A stretch of DNA of 64,000 nt from Chaunax sp. Z400 (taxonomy: Eukaryota > Chordata > Actinopteri > Lophiiformes > Chaunacidae): positions 11,961,501 through 12,025,500 of the forward strand of contig CM075202.1 in assembly GCA_037577475.1 (NCBI GenBank), read 5' to 3'. The notes under the pieces were generated by a model. The model worked only from the letters and a program-made list of their open reading frames with translations, ran no database searches and had not been told where the DNA came from. Shown here in pieces: positions 18,527-31,350 of the stretch (its first letter is position 1; every line of letters starts with the position of its first letter). The position numbers and the translations under genes are program-made.

Positions 18527-19412
18527 GTAAGGTGAAAATAGTCTACAACCATGTTAAATGAGTGCATGCTCGTATTTGACCAACGTTCTTAACTGAGAGG
18601 CAAAATGTTTAATTGCCCTCTCCTGTACGTAAGTTTCGACCTAACTACTGTTTATCAACCGCATATGTAGACCAATTATGTAAGACAATCTGTAGAACAG
18701 TATGTCAGCTAATGTCTTGGTCGGAAATGCTTACATATTTAGAGTCACATGCTAGACATAAAGCTCTGTTGATTCACAGGCCTCCATTACACTAAACACA
18801 TTTTTAATTCTTGACTGTCAGCTGCCTGTATGACAAGTGCTAAACAATGTGCTATAAGAACTATCCTTGCGTCTGACACTCAGCAGGGCTGCTGCTGCTG
18901 CAACTAAAAAAATAACCACAGGTTAAGGTAAATCTGTAGAGATGATAATCTATATATGTCAACCTATATTATATACATGAACGTCCTCAACATGTTTATG
19001 ACGTTAAAGTCATACCCTGCTTATGAAAGTAATAATGAAAGCTGACTCATGTTATTAAACTACTGCAAATGTGTATTCTGCATTCCACAATAATAGTAAT
19101 AATTAAAAAAAAAGAGGAAAAACATTCTGTGAAAACACAATTTTGACTTGAGTCAACTATATATATATATATATATATATATACGTTTATATATATATAT
19201 ATATATATATATACGTATATATATATATATATATATATACGTTTATATATATATATACGTATATATATATATACGTGTATATATATATATATACGTATAT
19301 ATATGAATTACTGCAGCCAAGCAAATCAGTACTAGTGTATGTGTTGTATGTTTAATCCTGGTACCGTCCCTGTAGTTACCAGTGTCTAATCATCGTATTC
19401 TTTATTTTCCAG
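18527..19412 (+). other. mtln: mtln intron in the 3'UTR
   Basis: The donor gtaagg at 18527 and acceptor cgtattctttattttccag ending at 19412 define an 886-base intron just three bases past the stop codon. It holds the (TA)n/ACGT tract at 19158-19305. No coding signal was seen. Confidence 0.75.
19158..19305. repeat. (TA)n array interrupted by ACGT units
   Basis: Nearly 150 bases of alternating TA in which tacgtt/tacgta interruptions recur at intervals. It is self-complementary along its length and lies inside the mtln intron. Confidence 0.95.
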
Positions 19413-19835
19413 GTCTGTGCCTGCCTAGTGTGGAAAGAGACGGCTCAGAAATGAGACGGTTCACTAAGGAGTCATTTTCTGTATCCGTGCCACATGGGTT
19501 TTCACTACTTCCCTGCCTCCTCGGGAGACTTGAGGCTGTTTGCGAGTTGTTCTGCTGACTCCTGGTTGTACTGCATTGTCTATTGCTGTGGAGAAGAGAC
19601 CTCAAGAAGACCTACCAGTGTTCTGGACTACCTACATTTTCCCACCACATCTTTTTAAATAGAGGCTGAACTTGTTATATACTGTCGTCTATTGAAATAC
19701 AATCATTACCCAAACACTACAGCTTCCTCTCCATTCTCAGACACTACCATGAACCAAGCTGGGGATCTGGAATCAGTGGTTTTGACTTAGTTTCTGTTTC
19801 ATATCTTGTCAAATAAATGATTTTTGTTTTTCCAT
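19413..19835 (+). other. mtln: mtln untranslated second exon with poly(A) signal
   Basis: The sequence after the acceptor at 19412 has no long frame in phase with mtln, whose stop lies in exon 1. AATAAA at 19812-19817 followed by a T-rich stretch (gatttttgtttttcc) gives a probable cleavage site near 19835. Confidence 0.65.
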
Positions 19836-22800
19836 GTTTCTCTCACTATGTCGTCTTTGCTCATTTGGAAAGCCAATATTCCACACTGAGCTTACAGCTC
19901 TCATAGTAACCTGCTCTCTCATATGTTGGGTCTTATCACATCTTATTCCTCAAACATACTGCCACATCATCATCACTAGCATACATTCGAGGTGACTCAT
20001 CAGTGACATGGCAAAATAAGTTAAAACTTAGGAATGATCATTTAACTTGTCAGGGTACCTGAATGTTTAACTTCAAACAAGTACCTGAATCTGTTTTTAT
20101 GACATGGGGCATTCACCTTACATACCCACATGCTGTACACATCTAGTGCCATAGTGAAGGTGAGGCACTATGAAGTGCTCCAGAAATAGACTATTTACCA
20201 ACCAATCATGCATTAAACAGTGGAACTGACTTAATTTTAACATTAACATCAAAGGTTGAGTTTAATAATGTCAGATTTGAGTTTTGCTCATAGTTGGGGC
20301 TCCATCTGCTGGATGAAAGGGATAATCACAAGTGCTGTTTCGACCATTACCTTAACAGAATTTGCACATCTATTATATATACATACAGTACATGCAGTCA
20401 AACAAGTCACATATTTTAGTGTTATTGTCTCGCTTTCTGCTACATGTACTCCATCTGCTGTTGAAAGTATGAAGAGATGCTGTTTCTAATATCACGAATG
20501 GACTTTAATGCTCAACACTACAAGTGTTATTTGAATATGATATATGCGTTAGTTGTAAAAGGTTGGACATACAGTATGTAATATATTTATACTGTCAATG
20601 TTGATTCCAGATTTTAATGGCTCCTGGCTTTACAGCTTCGCATACACACAACAGGTCTACAGGTGGTGCTAGTGCACTTTAATATTTCACGCACACCTAA
20701 CAAGCCTTTTTCCTCCAGCATTCAAGTCACTGGGTCTGAAATTAGATTCTGTGAACAGCGCCCTCTTTCTCATCATCACCAGTCGAGCAGGCCTATTACC
20801 ACCTCTCAACAAGCTTTAGACAAGACCTTAAGAAGTCACTTTTCCTGTGGTACTGCATCAGTGGCTTAATGACAGCTGCAGAGGGATCGAGAGAAGATGA
20901 CAGAAAATAAAAAATACAAAATATTGCCCATTCATTAAGAATCTGTAAGTCTCAGTATATTTCCAGAGAGGAGTGAAAAATTGGTTTATCTAACAGGAAG
21001 AAATAATGGTGGCCTTTTTCATCACTTTCATTAAACTGAAATTTCAGGTCACTCTACACTATTAGTTGCAGTTTGAGTTTTATTAGTTAAGTAATAGGGT
21101 ATTACATGTGTAGATATTTTCCATGTGACAACTGACTGCTTATGTATTGCACACAGTGATAACCCTTCATCATTTTTACTATGTCCCAATGTAGAAAAAG
21201 TTACCCTCACATGAGGTTTAGGCCAAATAAGTTGCATGCCATTGTTTGCATACAGGCGGTGCCCTAAAAGACTGATCATAAATATATTTAAAACACTAAT
21301 TACACTAACTAACATATATACACTCAGCTGTTGTGGCAATATTTTGTAATGTAGTCACATAACACAGATCATATAGACATTTTCAATTTCACTGACTTCA
21401 TTGACAGCCTAGGTTTTAAGGAGAGAAAAGAGGGATGTCACTGGGAATTAAAAAGTGTGAGGGAGTGTGTTGACAAGTGAGGAAAACAGGAGACCCCACG
21501 AGAGAACTGTGTAGCTGTTTGTGATATGGATGTAGAGAGGGCATTATTGTCCCTCAATTGCTCATGCTGTGGATAAATTGTGATGAATAGGCTAACTTCC
21601 TGGAGTATGGTGTGTGTTGTGTGCAGATGGCGACTGTCTACTCCCTGTTTATTATGTAGCAAGGTATCCGTGATTGTGTGCAACAGAAGTGTTGGTATAG
21701 CTGGGAAGTACACTGCAGGAGAAATTACCTTTATATATGGCCAATTACAGCATAACTGCAAACATTTAAACATAATCACTGCAAACGACAATGATGATTG
21801 AATGGAACGTCATGTACAGTACCAGTCAATAGTTTGGACACAGTTTCCCATCCACTTGAATGGGAAACTGTGTCCAAATTTTTGACTGGTAGTGTATGTG
21901 CCGCCCTGGACACTTTGTGGATGGTGGTTGTAAAAAGACAGAAGCCCCTGGACCGGGCTTACATTACGCTGTAAGACTTCACTGTAAATTCACAGTAATA
22001 CGCTAACTGCACCTTCACCTGCAAAGTACTGTATTTTGAATTACAGTTTACTGCATTGCTAGAAATAAATGTACTGTTCATTACTTATTCTTGTAAATTT
22101 AAAACACAATACTGGTCACAGTTTTGTCAGTAAAGCCTTGTATTTGCACAATCATATTATTATTGCTACAATATTGCATTACAGTATACATTATCTCACT
22201 GTATGACATTAATACGGCAGAATACTGTTCAGATTTCACTGTTTACAAAACAAAATGCACAGTGCAAATCCACCTTAGTCGAGGTTATGAAAAGTTAGGT
22301 TATTGACTGACATATTTGCGATTTGCCATGTACATTATTTAACCAAATTTTCTCATTATGTTAATAGCAAATGTAATTGGTTGGCATTACGCTTCCCTTT
22401 GCTGTTACAAATTAGTTGTAGGCTATATAAACCTAATTTCTAGAAGATGAGGAGAGAGATGGATCACATTATCCTAATTGGCACGAAGACCTCAGAGCCT
22501 ATATGTCCCTCTCCCATATTGAGTGTGCTCAGTGAGTGTCATGTTTAATAACCTTCAAGACTGACTTTCTGGCTGTGTGATTGTGCCCTCTGGCTATAGA
22601 ATGACTGCAAAACAGTGAGAGGAGAGAAGAAGGTATTAAAGTAAAGGAAAAACGAGCTCAGAGGAGAAAAGAAGACTAGATTCAAACAGAAGAAGCTATT
22701 GGAGGTGGTAACAAGAAAGCAGTCAGGGAGCACATAACCCCGTCAATACCGTGTCACCAAAAAACCTGAACAATGAGAAAATTGTTTCCAGGAGATGTCA

Positions 22801-22956
22801 AAACAAAATCCTGTGACAATGTTCTCAATGATGCATTTTGTATCTCCATGAGGAGATCATCAAAATCATTCCAGCCAAAGCAAAACACATAATGCTGCAA
22901 TAATGATGCAACATCAGGAGTTGTCCATACCTGGGTATTTTTTATTTGATTGGCCT
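19836..22956. other. Intergenic, no confident gene
   Basis: AT-rich sequence with a hairpin MITE at 21815-21896. A region of dense TACAGTA/TTACAGT motifs (21965-22260) may be decayed repeat. No exon with usable splice sites and a sustained frame was found on either strand. Confidence 0.6.
21815..21896. mobile_element. 82-base hairpin MITE, Tc1/mariner-type ends
   Basis: The left arm (from 21815, tacagtaccagtcaatag) and the right arm (ending ttgactggtagtgta at 21896) are inverted repeats of about 37 bases with few mismatches, around an 8-base loop (ccacttga). Ends starting TACAGTACCAGTCAA...TTTGGACAC occur on a common teleost miniature element; the TA ends fit a TA target duplication. Confidence 0.85.
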
Positions 22957-22960
22957 ATTA

Positions 22961-23009
<49 letters not shown>

Positions 23010-23010
23010 T
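22957..23010. repeat. (ATT)n microsatellite
   Basis: About 18 ATT units. It lies at the 3' edge of the reversed foldback element, as expected if the array arose from its tail. Confidence 0.9.
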
Positions 23011-23240
23011 TTAATCACATTTACAAAATTGGAAAAAATACCTTATCTCACAGTGAATTCACACCTAGATCCACCTTAAAATATAATCAACTCTTCCTTG
23101 GCCCAAGATCCACCCCTATGCATGAATTTAATCAAAATCCGTCGACAGCTTTTTGAGACATCTTGTTGACAAACAGACAGACAAACAAATAAATGTGGAT
23201 GATCACATAACCTCCTCCAGCTCTGGCTGGCGGAGCTCAT
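23011..23240 (-). mobile_element. Reversed fragment of the CCTCCGCC foldback element
   Basis: Read on the minus strand it begins near ctccgccagccagagctgg, then ggaggttatgtgatcatcc, a tgtttgtctgtctgtttgtc run and gacggattttgattaaattc, the same order as the element at 15672-16040. The other end is lost in the (ATT)n tract. Confidence 0.6.
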
Positions 23241-24793
23241 TTGATAGCACTACACCCAAATTGCAGCTGATTACAGAGCTTGATCATGGAGCTAGATAGA
23301 TATGGATCACCAGAGTCATTCTAAATCATCCTGAGGGGAACATGGATTTCTGTAGCAAACCAAATTTCACTGTAATCCAGCAAACAGATGTTGAGATATT
23401 TCAGTTTGGACCAACGACTAACATTGCTGTCCATAAAGCCAGAGTGCTAACAAGGCTTCAAACCCTGTGGATAGTTTGATGCACTAATGACATAAGAATG
23501 GGACTAAATTTATTACACAAAAAAACAAAAAACAAAAAAACAGCAGCAAATATGCCTTTTTCACAGCAAGAAAAGATTTTTGGCATAGCAGCTAAATGAA
23601 ATTCAGGCGTCATTAAACCTGTTCCGTTTAAAAAGAAAAAAAGGCTTACATGAATTCACAATATATTCAACATATATCTTAAGACAGGATCTCTACCCTG
23701 GCTCTACAGAAAATCTTTTTTTATCCATCAATATTAATCTATACAGGTATGTGGACTAGGCCACAAAAACATATCTCTCTCTGATGCTTATCATACTCAT
23801 ACAAATATAAATATTGCAAGAGCAGACACAAACATGGACACACACACACACACACACACAAACAGACCTGAGGCTTTACTGAGCTTGTGCTGCAAAGACA
23901 AGCTTCATTTGGATAGACCTCACACACACCATTGAGTGTTTATATGTTTCTTGATGACTGGGACCGTCTCTCAGATCAGTACAGAGACTGTGGAATGGAG
24001 TAATATGCTACGAAGATCTACATTTAAATGGTGATGTGATTATGTCTCACTTTAGTTGATTAAAGCTTATTTGTAGGATCTTTTCAATGAAGATAGCAAG
24101 AACATCTCCATCCAGTGCAACACTAAAGACATTATAGAGGGATTTCATTAACATATCAGTCCTGCAGCCCCTGAAAGAAATGTTCCAGCTATACTAACTA
24201 ATCAATCTGTAATTATTCAAAGTAGACTGCAAATGGAACTGGGATTTCTTTTGATTAACATCTGTGAAAAAAAATATCTGTGCAACCTTCAAATTAGGCT
24301 TTTTTTTTTCTAGCGCCTTCCTTAGCTGTAACAAAGTTTTCATAGTCGAAATAAATAATCTAAAGAGACTTACATTTTCCTCACATACACATATTAAGAA
24401 CCATTTTTAACAAGATAGCTATCCCTGACCTTTTGTGGTAATGTGTCTGTAGGTCGCCACCACTCCATGAAACAGATTCATAAAACTCTCAGATATGCAA
24501 GGTTAAACACTGATGTCTACATGTCTTTTAGTGGAATTCCATCTACTTGCATATTTCCATCGACTTTGTAAACTCATGCCACCTCCGAAGTTCCCTGTCT
24601 GTCCGAAATGATTGATGATCATTCACTGATTCTTTTGACCCCTTGGGTGCAGTGTAGCAGTGTAAACACATTAACATATTATCACATTCTAAAGTTGATA
24701 CTGCAAACATTGTATTAATTATACATCCATCAGACATGGGGAAACACTAGAATTTAATTTGAGTTGCCTTTCTGTCCACTTGATGATACTCAC
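23241..24793. other. Intergenic, no confident gene
   Basis: It contains a short (CA)n tract at 23838-23862, an A-rich run near 23518-23540 and AT-rich sequence. The stretch 23290-23470 reads like an old interspersed repeat but I cannot name it. Confidence 0.55.
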
Positions 24794-24900
24794 TGTCCTT
24801 TCCAGCTCTGTCTTGGTCTCCACCAGCTCCTGATGGGAAATATCTGGTTCTTCAGCTGCTGCTCTATGTTCACCAATTCATTGTAAACTTTGTCTTTCAG
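24794..24900 (-). pseudogene. Frameshifted coiled-coil exon
   Basis: On the minus strand the acceptor cgcctccaaatag precedes 24900 and a donor AGGACA|gtgagt follows 24794. The first part reads LKDKVYNELVNIEQQLKNQ in phase 0; the rest reads as DISHQELVETKTELERT one base out of phase. The 107-base length is one short of 108, so a single lost base at the junction would explain everything and give a symmetric 36-codon exon. Heptad-like Leu/Val spacing and charge suggest a coiled coil. The gene is not recognised; decay, sequencing error or an isolated relic are all possible. Confidence 0.45.
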
Positions 24901-26564
24901 CTATTTGGAGGCGAGGAGTTAGCAAACACTGGGGATATCAGAGCTTTTGAGCTGGAAACAGCTGCCTGGCTGCAACTGGAGACTAAGCTGATTAGAGCAG
25001 TGAGAGTGAACGTCAATAATAAAATCAAGCTAAAAAAAAATGCCAAAATGAGGGATTAATTTTCTGTGGGGTTTTTACTTCTAGTGACGCTTTTAACATT
25101 ATGTGAAATCATTTGACCTATTATTTAGTGAAAAATAAAAAATATTATAAAATAGTTATTTGAGGAGCTTTAAGGATTTAATCTGTATAAAGGTTCTTTG
25201 ATTACTCTGATCAACTAATGTTTTGGCTCAGCTGTTCTCCTGCCCACAGGATGATTCACACCAAACTTGTTTTGCTAAAATGTCTACAGCCTACTGTTTT
25301 TTTTTTCCTCTTTTTTTTTCTGATAGTGTTTTCAGTATAATGCTGATAGGGTTGGGGATTCATTTCCCACTGGGAGTAACCATACTAAATGGATGCACTC
25401 AAGATGTTGTGGATAAAAGCTCCACAGGAATGACAGATGTGGCATGAAGCTATATATACAGTATTTGGTACAGCTTGTCCACCCTCCTCACATTCTCTCG
25501 TCTCTATGGTTTTAGCTCTGAGTGCACTTGAACTATCTGGACGCACTCAAGAGAGAGTTTGTCGCTATGTTGTTGGTAGAAACACTTTGAAAGCCTCGTG
25601 CGTTTACTGTTCTTTCAAGTAGAACCAACACTTAACTGTATCACAGTTATCGCTTTTGTCAGACCTTCAAACCAAAGTCACTGATTCCTTTTTGTTTTTC
25701 AAACATGTGTGGTGTTGTGCTAAAAAACACACGAATGTCAGTGATATACTGTATTCCATTTATCTTTAACATACAAGCCTCAATGTAATTTTAATGCAAG
25801 CTTATTTTTTCACATGTAATAGCTTGGACTTGAGTTATCTTTTAAAAACTAAACAAAATCATTAAACCATGAATTCTTGAGGAATATTGAACACTGGACA
25901 TTCAGTAGTTCCACAAAAATATAAACTCACTACGAGAGCAAGCTTCCTTCATTTAAGTTCTACTTTTGAAAAAGAAAGTAAATGAAAAGGGAATGGAAAA
26001 AAAAAAAACATGCTGAAAGGTGTATTGCAACGATGGCAGCCCCTTGAGACCGCAGTGCTTTATTTTACACAGGAAATGTTGGATGATAGAGACAGAGAAG
26101 TATTTTCTACACTTCTATTCCCACCACTAAGGGCAAAAATATAGCATTTGGCCTGAGGGTGGTGCCACAAAATAGACTATGTTGTTACCCAAATCCAGCA
26201 GCGAGAAGCAAGGTGTTTAAATCACACCACAGACTTGCATGGCAGTCTATATTTTCTTGGGTTAATGTCAGAAGTGCTAGAGGAAAGGTGCGACACTCAT
26301 GTTGTATAATGATTGACATTAATGTAGGTCTTATGTGAATTTAAAGTCTCAATCAGCTATGATACCATACTGTGTGTGTTGTGGAAAGCAGCATTAAAAT
26401 CTTTACTCTGCTTTATTTACCTTTCAGACAAACATGATTTTTAATATACATGTAGTTGCTTTCTATTAGACTCAATAGAGACATTATAGAAAAGGTCAGT
26501 TCTGATTGGCCAATCAATCAGCATCACCACCCTTGGAGCTACACGCCCATGATGCTGATGTTCT

Positions 26565-26660
26565 TATTACACCCATCACATGAATTTTCTGTAATCTGTA
26601 ATCTGTAAATTTCCCCACTGTGGGACTAATAAAGGGATATCTTATCTTATCTTATCTTAA
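26565..26660 (+). mobile_element. LINE-like 3' end with (TTATC)n tail
   Basis: The text gtaaatttccccactgtggg, then actaataaagggatatctta and a run of TTATC units, is the 3' terminus typical of teleost non-LTR elements whose tails are short tandem repeats. The 5' part is missing or too diverged to recognise. Confidence 0.7.
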
Positions 26661-29600
26661 ATCTAACAAATCTTATGCCAATACAGCTGATTCACACTTA
26701 ATCTCTGCATGTGATCCATTCTACGCTGAGACAATACCGACCACATAGCCTGTCTAGTGTCACTGCACTAGAAAGTTTAAAGGTTATGGTATGTGAAGGA
26801 TGTTAAGCAACAAGACCAACTTGAAAGAATGGGTTATCATTTTTTGTCAGATTGACACCACTCTCACATCCATGCAATAAACATGAAGCTACTGCCTGCA
26901 ATTGGCTTAATTTAGCTGAAAGACTGGACACAGGGATAAACTGTTACCATGAATCTTTCCAAAAGTAACATACTCAACCTAGCAGCACATCTAAAGTCCA
27001 ATGGTATGTCTAGTTCATTAAATCTGAACACGGGATGAGCTGGATTAATTCTTAGCATTCCTGGAGTCTTGTCACACCAGCCAGGTGATTTTTAACAGAG
27101 ATTTTAAATGAACGACTTTATACCAGGATTTCACAGATCTTATGGTTGCACCTGTCAATACCCACGAGTCAGCACATTTCTACTTACTTCACTGCAGCAA
27201 GGTGACATAATTAACCCTCTAGATGTAAGCAAAAATAAAACTTTTCCACATGATTTTTAGTTTGACTTTAAAGAAGAGCAAGATAAAAAAAAAATGTTTT
27301 GCTTAAAATGTAATCCTTGAAAGCTGAATCAAAGGCAGCTGGACCTATTTAAAGTCTTTTGTGGTCGTTTAAAATACCTTAAACTCCCCACCAGTCAGAA
27401 CTGGAGAAGCCTCTTGACTGACAGGTGAAATGTCATCAGAGCCTAAATAGATGTCCAGATGCCATTGAGAATCTACACAAGCATTTTGCTGAAAATGAAA
27501 GCTAACAGCGAAACATTGATCAGGAATTCATTTCAGGTCACTGTAGTCAGCCTGTACTCAACACACTTTGTCCACTTTCATTTTTGGAAGAATCTATAAA
27601 ATAGCAGTTCTTTTTAAAACAGAACATGCAAATCTAATACGAGGACAGGCTGACAGTCGCAGGTACACTCCTGATTTGAGCACAGCTGGCCAGAGACAGA
27701 AACAACCTGAGTGAGGTGTCCAACTTTGGTTTAACTCAAAGGAAGGTGGATCTAAACAAACAAACACTCCGGAAGGAAAATACATCACATTTAGTCTATT
27801 CAGTATTCGTTGTATGTCACGTTACACATTTTTGCACATTTGCATTTTTACATTCTTAGCAATTACTTGTTTTTGAGGAAGCTGCATTTTGGCACAGGCT
27901 ATAAGCTGGTTATAATTACTTTAGGTCTGACGGATTGACCTTTTAATATGAGAAAGTATGCATGCATGTGTGAAATCTTGTGTTGCACATTTTCCCTCAT
28001 AAACATGCTGCACACACCCACACATACACAGTTTCAACAAGGGCAAGATGCACACACAAAGTCAGCTTGTCTGTGGAAACTGCTTATTCTAGCTGATGGA
28101 GTGTATAATTCCAACATTGGAATAATAATGATGGCATTGTAATTCAGATGGATAGAGTAGAAATTAGATTCTGGAGGTTTTTGCATATTGTCATTATTGA
28201 GTTCTGCACCATTCTCTTTGTGAAAGTAAAATGAATGGATGAGTTTACATGTCTAACTTGCTGAAGCGACCCCTAAGTCTCACCTTGCAGCGACTTTTGT
28301 GAGTCTAAAGTGAATCTAAAGTGCATCTTATTTATGTCCGTATATAAAACAGCGACACACACAGACACACAACTGAATTAATGTACTTGCAACAGAAACT
28401 CTGAGCCACCATGTTGGTATTTCTGCTTGAAAGTAAAAGTAAATGGCTGCAATCACATTAAACAACCCAGCAATTACACTGAGAACAAACAGCATTTCTA
28501 TAGACCATTTTTCATAATGCCACTTCATGCCGTGCCCCAATTGTGCTCCATTTGCTTCAGAAAATAATCTATGCCACTCGTTGCCTCTCACAAGCACCCA
28601 AACAGCTAATCAAAGAGCCAAATTTTTATTTATTTCCTGCACATGGAGCTTCAAGTGTCTCTGACTGAATGCTGATTATCTCAGTGTCATCTGAAATGAT
28701 GGAAGGATAAGATGTTCCTTCTCTCACACCTTTTCACTCGAGGCTGTGGGATAGCCTGTGGTGAGAGTTTAGCTACAAGAGAATTTCCCAGCGTGGATCA
28801 ATAACCTAATGTGTTATGATTATTATCGCTTACGGGAGTCAGCTGTCTTCGTATTTTTATTGGGGGAGAGAGGCAAAGAGAGAAGAAAATGTACCTGTCA
28901 ATATGTGATCTCAGAAAGGGTTCTTGTGATTTAAGTATTTATTGACAACGACACTCTCTAGGGCTCTGGGTTACATATCAGTGCAGCTCTAAACTTTATA
29001 ACCTCAGGCTTGTAAGTAACTTCACCCGAAGAGTTATATGAGCTCTAAGGATGGAGGAAAATTACCCATGTTTGAGGTGAAACTGTCTCATAAAGCAAAA
29101 GGATCAGCTTCACTTCAGGAGCCTTTGGTACTGTATATGTGACCATAGGAGGCATCACTCTGCTGGTTGCTTGTTGCTGCATGGAGGGACAAACAGGTTT
29201 GAATCCCTTCTGTATCAGTGTGGTAACGGCTCGCAGACCAGTGCTTTGTTTTGAACCATGATATTTTCCTAGCCTTAATTTCAATCTGCACTAAGACTAA
29301 TAAGAGGAACAAATAAAGAAAATGTGAATGTACATTAGATTTATTTTGAACAGAATGGAGCTCTATGTTGGGATGACATCATGAAAGGAAGACCTCTGAT
29401 AGGAGATGGCCAGGTGTCTAGTTTCAGGGACGGGGGAGTGGGCGTGGGGGGTGTTGGGGGTTGGAAATCTTTATAGAACTGAAATAACAGCAGAGAGAGA
29501 GAGCATATTTAATATTTAAAGTTTGGCAGCTTACAAGTGATTGGCTAAAGGAGAACGTGACAGGTTGTGATTGGATGAAGAGGATGAGCTCGTGAAGCTT

Positions 29601-30084
29601 AATGATAGTGGGATTCAGAAGGCATGTGCAAGGAGATATTTTGCTGAGCTTAATTTTTGTGCTGACACCTACATTTCCACAACCTCAGCCAAGGTCCTTA
29701 ATCCAACCAAACCTTAATTATGGTGGCGGTAGATCAGAAAATAATCATAGAAGGCATTTTTGTAATGGTCTTAACATTGTCGTTACACATTTATGCCCAT
29801 ATTCTGCAAACATGGACCTCAGTTCAATTTTTTTTGAATGTTTGAATGAAAAAAACAAACAAACATATTTTAACATTGAGTTTTAAGGACGTGTTGGCAA
29901 TTGTGACAAAATATAATGAGGCAGATGTTTATTACACAGCTGTTAAAAGAGAATTGCATGGTGAACAAATATTTTGACAAAAACTGTAGAAGAAGCACAT
30001 TTGACAAGGCATGCAAATGCTATAACATAAGTAACGCTAGTAAGGATTAATTATCATTGGCTTTAAGTTTGGAACTACATTCAG

Positions 30085-30252
30085 TAAGATTATTTTTTGG
30101 CTTTAGAGCCTTTATTTGGACAGGACAATCAGAAAATAGGGGAAAGAGAGGGGGAGGACATGCAGCAAAGGGCCATCAGATGGAATCAAACTAGGGCCTC
30201 TGCTGAGGACGTAGCCTATATGTGGTGCATGCTTCAGGTCGGCCCCCAGAAA
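30085..30252 (-). mobile_element. Dispersed tRNA-like repeat, reverse orientation
   Basis: On the plus strand it contains gcctttatttggacaggac, ggaggacatgcagcaaaggg and a tcaaactagggcctctgctg block, an order I know from a common teleost SINE-like repeat read backwards. The head near 30230-30252 is diverged. Confidence 0.6.
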
Positions 30253-30385
30253 AACTTGTTTTGTTTCTGAAAAAGTATTTTTCAGAAGCAATGACATTAT
30301 TGGACATTGATGTGTATTTTGGGCTAAAACCATGAGCAAGAAATGGCTCATAAAACAAGGGTTGTGAGAAGTATAGTCTTTGTGG

Positions 30386-30596
30386 TGCAACAATTACCAC
30401 TCTGCAGAGTTTGCATATTCTCCCCCTGTCTACTGTATGTGGGTTTCCTCCAGTGCCCTGGCTTCCTCCCACAGACCAAAGACATGCAGGTTAGATGCAT
30501 GTGTGACTCTAACCTCCACATATGTGTGAAAGTTAGTGTGACCTCAATGGCTCACCCAATGTCAGCTGGGATTGATCATAGATAATGGGTGGATAA
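30386..30596 (+). mobile_element. SINE fragment, same family as 6918-7245
   Basis: The pieces gagtttgcatattctccccc, tggcttcctcccacagacca, gacatgcaggttag and tcacccaatgtcagctggg follow the family order, ending ataatgggtggataatgga. The tRNA-like B-box is missing. Confidence 0.75.
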
Positions 30597-31309
30597 TGGA
30601 TTTTTTAATGAATCCAAGTTTAGTTTTTTTTTGTGTGTTATTAATAGAATCGCCTGAAAATCAACTTTTTAAATTAACACCATTTGGCAGACACCCAAAT
30701 AATCCCAAGTCCTTATCAGCCTGTACACAGTTGCAACCATGCAATGCCTAATGTTTTGAGCACTGAATTTCATTGCTGATCTTTTTGAACAGTAGAACTG
30801 GATCATCACAATTATGTGCGAACAACATTTAGCATGTGTACCTTATTATATTTATTAGTATTTACCATACTATAGCACAATGTTAACACAATGGAAAGGT
30901 GAGACTTCATGTGACCAACTGCTATTACAGGTCTGTTTGCGTTACACAGTGAACGTACTTAATTTACTGTATAAAAGAAAAGTACACACACAGATACCAA
31001 ATAAAATATCAGATATATAGCAATAACCCTGGGATGCACGATATTAGTACTTCTCTCTAATTTCAGTTCTTCCATTTATTATCCATATATCACTGTCTTG
31101 TTTAGTCTTGCCTCTTGTTTTTGCTGAAGTTTAGTTAGGCTGGTGGATTGTGTAGTAGGTAAAATAGAATTAATGACCCGCTGTGTAAATAAAAGTGTTT
31201 CAGTGCCCTTTTTTTTTTTTTTTTTGCTCCCTGTTTCACCACTGTACTGACAGTTTAATCAGTGCTTCACGTAATAATCTTTTAAAATGGTATTTTTCTA
31301 CCCAAACAG

Positions 31310-31350
31310 CCTCACTCGGTGAAGCCTCTGATGACCCTCGCCGTAAAAAA
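31310..31350 (+). other. Candidate 41-base microexon
   Basis: A strong acceptor (tggtatttttctacccaaacag, ending 31309) and donor (AAAAAA|gtaaga, 31351) bracket 41 bases with two open frames. One encodes SLGEASDDPRRKK, which looks coding in composition. No partner exons were found nearby, so it stays a candidate exon of an unidentified gene with long introns. Confidence 0.25.

Larger units (their letters stand above)
24901..31309. other. Intergenic, no confident gene
   Basis: AT-rich DNA with a LINE-like 3' end at 26565-26660, a reversed dispersed repeat at 30085-30252 and a SINE fragment at 30386-30596. The minus-strand frame around 28328-28597 has hydrophobic runs but no splice or start support. 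The patch 28620-28850 is unique-looking and may be a conserved non-coding block. Confidence 0.55.

Noticed and set aside
18214..18561. A 115-codon plus-strand frame
   Set aside because: It overlaps mitoregulin in another phase and starts in the promoter; the 56-codon frame is the conserved one.
28328..28597. A minus-strand frame with two hydrophobic stretches, possible membrane protein
   Set aside because: Hydrophobicity follows from AT-rich sequence, the end is a CA-repeat-derived Cys-Val stretch, and there is no conserved motif or splice context.
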